8,508 nt of DNA from positions 1 to 8,508 of the forward strand of contig JAQCAK010000058.1 in NCBI GenBank assembly GCA_027621895.1, written 5' to 3'. Each line of letters opens with the position of its first letter. Within the stretch, counting starts at the first letter, position 1. Positions 6,284 to 8,508 of the stretch are shown here, one piece after another. The stretch is from Pseudomonadota bacterium (GTDB taxonomy: Bacteria > Pseudomonadota > Gammaproteobacteria > Pseudomonadales > Azotimanducaceae). The notes under the pieces are model-generated. The model had not been told where the DNA came from, made no database searches, and saw only the letters and a program-made list of their open reading frames with translations. A program made the position numbers and the translations under genes.

Positions 6284-7661
6284 TCAGGCAGTTACCCTCG
6301 AGAGGCTGCGCCGACAGTCACGGCTGGGCATGTTTGAGGCCATGCCTTTGCTCGCCATCCTGCTGCGCCTCATGTCCGGTGAGATTGCTATCCTGGGGTA
6401 CCTTGTCGCAGGCCTCTATGCAGTCAACGGTCGCGCGCAGGCTGTCACCGCGCTGACGCTGTCCTGGCTTTTTTCCATGCTCAACCCCGATATTTTTCCG
6501 GACTCCGGGCTGGCTTCCATTGGCCGATACTGGATATTGCTGATGTCCGTCCTCTGCCTGGTAGCGCATCCTTCACGACGACCACTTCGCAACGCTTCCA
6601 GACAGGTCATCCTCGGTACCACCCTGTTCGCCGTATTCGTGATACTCCACTCTTTCCTGTTCAGTCGAATGTCCGACGTCTCGTTGCTGAAGGCAACTTC
6701 CTGGACCGTTGCGATCATCGTCCTGCTGATGTGCTGGTCGCAGATGAGCTGGGCACAGCGCAATCGAACCAGCAACCAGATCTACTGGATTCTGATCGCC
6801 GTTATGATCGTCAGTCTGCTGCTGACACAATTTACAGCAGGATATCTGCCGGGCCGGCAACTGCTGAGGGGACTGCTGGGGCACTCCCAGTCGCTCGGCA
6901 TAACGATGGCTATTCTGGCCCTGTGGTCTCTCGTAAACCTGATCGCTTCGCGCAAACCGGCCCGCCTGGATCTGCTCATATTTCCTCTCGCCGTATTTAC
7001 GATTTACCTGACGGGTGCCCGCACAGCATTCCTGGCACTCACTCTTGCTTTCCTGATCATGGTCAGCCTCGGCCCACACCTGGCTCAAAGGAAACTCCTT
7101 GCCATGCTGCCGGGTTTAAAATCCAGGAAAGTGCAGTTTAACGGCCTGATCTTCCTGATCCTGCTCGCTATCAGTGCGCCGTCTCTGCAATCAGAAATAG
7201 ACTCGTTCCTGACAAAAGGATATCGCGCGGACAACATCCAGGAGGCATTCAAGTCATCCCGTGGCGGTTTGCTCGAAGAGATGCAGCGCAATATCGATCG
7301 GTATCCGTTAACAGGCATCGGATTTGGCATCGCCAGTGCGCCAAACGAAATGCGTATTGTGCGGGATCCGATCTTCGGATTACCCATCAGCGCCGCGGTC
7401 GAAAAAGGCGTGCTGCCGGTTGCTGTCATCGAAGAACTGGGGTATCCAGGCGCAGGCCTGTTTGCCCTCTGGATCATGATGCTCATCATACAGTCAGCAC
7501 GGCTTGGTGCATTCTCTCTGGGCATTCTTTGCACCATTCTTGCCTTGAATATGGGTGAGGCCATTCTTTTTTCCATTGGCGGCATGGGAATGCTTGCACT
7601 GATTCTGGCCACTCGCTGTTCAGTCGTTAACAGTGCCGGACGGAAAGATGCAAAACACTGA
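6270..7661 (+). CDS. Polytopic O-antigen polymerase/ligase-like protein (Wzy/WaaL superfamily)
   Basis: An inner-membrane protein of about 463 residues with roughly 11-12 hydrophobic spans. Wzy and WaaL relatives polymerise undecaprenyl-linked repeat units or join glycan to a lipid acceptor on the periplasmic side. Spans are seen near 25-53, 85-100, 112-131, 140-157, 171-188, 209-226, 233-268, 291-304 and 391-448. The superfamily's GHSQSLG (204-210) and YLTGARTAFLAL (246-257) are present. A long loop (about 305-390) contains SSRGGLLEEM and RYPLTGIGFG (344-353), the usual R...P-L-x-GIGFG signature, and EELGYPGAGL follows. The start is uncertain. The TTG at 6270 overlaps the previous stop by 14 bases and has AGGG nine bases upstream; the ATG at 6330 would drop 20 residues, including a basic stretch with coding-like codons; the ATG at 6216 is also in frame. 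Polymerase and ligase cannot be told apart here. Confidence 0.88.
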   Translation: MASTSQAVTLERLRRQSRLGMFEAMPLLAILLRLMSGEIAILGYLVAGLYAVNGRAQAVTALTLSWLFSMLNPDIFPDSGLASIGRYWILLMSVLCLVAHPSRRPLRNASRQVILGTTLFAVFVILHSFLFSRMSDVSLLKATSWTVAIIVLLMCWSQMSWAQRNRTSNQIYWILIAVMIVSLLLTQFTAGYLPGRQLLRGLLGHSQSLGITMAILALWSLVNLIASRKPARLDLLIFPLAVFTIYLTGARTAFLALTLAFLIMVSLGPHLAQRKLLAMLPGLKSRKVQFNGLIFLILLAISAPSLQSEIDSFLTKGYRADNIQEAFKSSRGGLLEEMQRNIDRYPLTGIGFGIASAPNEMRIVRDPIFGLPISAAVEKGVLPVAVIEELGYPGAGLFALWIMMLIIQSARLGAFSLGILCTILALNMGEAILFSIGGMGMLALILATRCSVVNSAGRKDAKH

Positions 7662-8508
7662 AATCTGGTTCTGGCAGCCGCTGGTAACGCCACATATGAC
7701 AGGGCTTGCCAGGGCGCTGGTTGCAATCGGATACACGGTCCACTACGTATGCCCGGAGCTGCTTAGCGACAATCGACGTATGCTTGGCTGGTCGAATATT
7801 GATCTGGGCGCTGTTCGCCTGCATGTCATTGAGGATACCCAACAGGCAAGGCTGCTGGTCAGCCAGAGTTCTGCGGAGGCAGAGCACATCTGCTCCGGCT
7901 TTCGAGTCAACAGGATCTTCGGCGATGTACAGACCGAACTGGCCAGACTCGGGAGAAAACACTGGGTTATCATCGAACAGGTGAGAGAAATGCACTGGTA
8001 TCATTTCCTCAAGAGACCCCTGTACCGAATTCTCATACAGCGTAACCAACCCATGCTGAAAGGCATATTGGCTATTGGTGCCGACACAGCGGACTGGTTG
8101 CAGGCTCGCGGAGCGAACCCTGACAGCATCTATCCGTTTACATACTTTATTGAATCGCCATACTCCGAGGCGTCATTCCAGGCAGGAAGCAAACATCAGG
8201 TGCTGTTCATTGGCGAAATGATTCCCCTGAAAAAACTGGATCTACTCATCGATGCTATGGAGCCACTGAAAGACGAACTGCAGCTGATTGCCATTGGCTC
8301 AGGCCCCTGCCGGGATCAATGGCAAGAGCAGGCAAGAAAAGCAGGAATCGACAGCCAATGGCCAGGCCCCGTACCTCATGAAGAAATCGGTAACTACCTG
8401 GCCCGGGGAAGCTGCCTCGTACTGCCGAGCGAACACGATGGCTGGGGAGTTGTTGTCTCCGAATCAATGATGATGGGTACTCCGGCGATCTGCAGTCATC
8501 GCTGCGGT
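7648..8508 (+). CDS. Family 4 glycosyltransferase (C-terminus cut by window edge)
   Basis: A GT-B fold retaining glycosyltransferase; 287 codons are visible and the frame is open at the edge, with perhaps 60-100 residues missing. The N-terminal domain is unusual in sequence (MQNTEIWFWQPLVTPHMTGL) but has the expected acceptor-domain layout. The donor domain is clear: VLFIGEMIPLKKLDLLIDAM (185-204), LIAIGSGP (213-220), a PGPVPHEEIGNYL segment (239-251), and LPSEHDGWGVVVSESMMMGTP (259-279). The last holds the E-x7-E position as Asp264-x7-Glu272, a known DGWG variant. Glu190 stands where many members have the Arg of GR. The ATG at 7648 overlaps the polymerase-like gene by 14 bases and lies 3' of a weak GGA, so coupling is likely. 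The sugar donor is unknown. Confidence 0.9.
   Translation, partial: MQNTEIWFWQPLVTPHMTGLARALVAIGYTVHYVCPELLSDNRRMLGWSNIDLGAVRLHVIEDTQQARLLVSQSSAEAEHICSGFRVNRIFGDVQTELARLGRKHWVIIEQVREMHWYHFLKRPLYRILIQRNQPMLKGILAIGADTADWLQARGANPDSIYPFTYFIESPYSEASFQAGSKHQVLFIGEMIPLKKLDLLIDAMEPLKDELQLIAIGSGPCRDQWQEQARKAGIDSQWPGPVPHEEIGNYLARGSCLVLPSEHDGWGVVVSESMMMGTPAICSHRCG

Noticed and set aside
6573..7726. Long minus-strand open frames opposite the polymerase-like gene
   Set aside because: They are antisense to a membrane protein with clear superfamily motifs, and their composition (Gln/Arg/Asp-rich) is what antisense of hydrophobic codons gives.
1..8508. CRISPR arrays, tRNAs, insertion sequences, toxin-antitoxin or phage-defence genes
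   Set aside because: No spaced repeat array, tRNA-like fold, transposase motif or defence domain was seen; all long conserved frames are polysaccharide genes.

Overview
This window looks like part of a surface-polysaccharide (exopolysaccharide, capsule or O-antigen) biosynthesis locus from a Gram-negative bacterium. It is probably proteobacterial: GC is moderate to high, genes are tightly overlapped, and WcaF-, WcaI/WbuB- and WaaE-like families occur together with a Wzy/O-antigen-ligase-like membrane protein. The genus cannot be told from the sequence. I see no rRNA, tRNA, CRISPR array, insertion sequence or transposase.

Layout: there are two divergent gene blocks. The left block is on the minus strand. 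In transcription order it holds a WcaF-like hexapeptide acetyltransferase (3802-3227), a WaaE-like family 2 glycosyltransferase overlapping it by 11 bases (3237-2371), a UDP-glucuronate decarboxylase making UDP-xylose (2277-1312, with 93 bases before it), and a WcaI/WbuB-like family 4 glycosyltransferase (1160 to the left edge, with 151 bases before it). The right block is on the plus strand and very compact. It holds a family 2 glycosyltransferase (4064-5041), a family 25 glycosyltransferase (5038-5781, ATGA overlap), a second hexapeptide acetyltransferase (5783-6283, one base after the previous stop), a polytopic O-antigen polymerase/ligase-like protein (about 6270-7661) and a family 4 glycosyltransferase running off the right edge (7648-8508, 14-base overlap). 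The 261 bases between the blocks should carry divergent promoters. They also hold a short start-of-gene fragment that resembles the N-terminus of another glycosyltransferase family and may be a gene fossil.

How the genes could work together (inference): the decarboxylase supplies UDP-xylose. Five glycosyltransferases would build a repeat unit on a lipid carrier, one or both acetyltransferases would decorate it, and the Wzy-like protein would polymerise or ligate it. No initiating phosphoglycosyltransferase, Wzx flippase, ABC exporter or Wza/Wzc is visible, so the locus must continue beyond one or both edges. Nothing here is clearly a new kind of system. The most unusual points are the gene content as a combination (UDP-xylose synthase, GT25 and two acetyltransferases), the possible decayed glycosyltransferase in the divergent gap, and small repeat or palindrome elements in the intergenic DNA.
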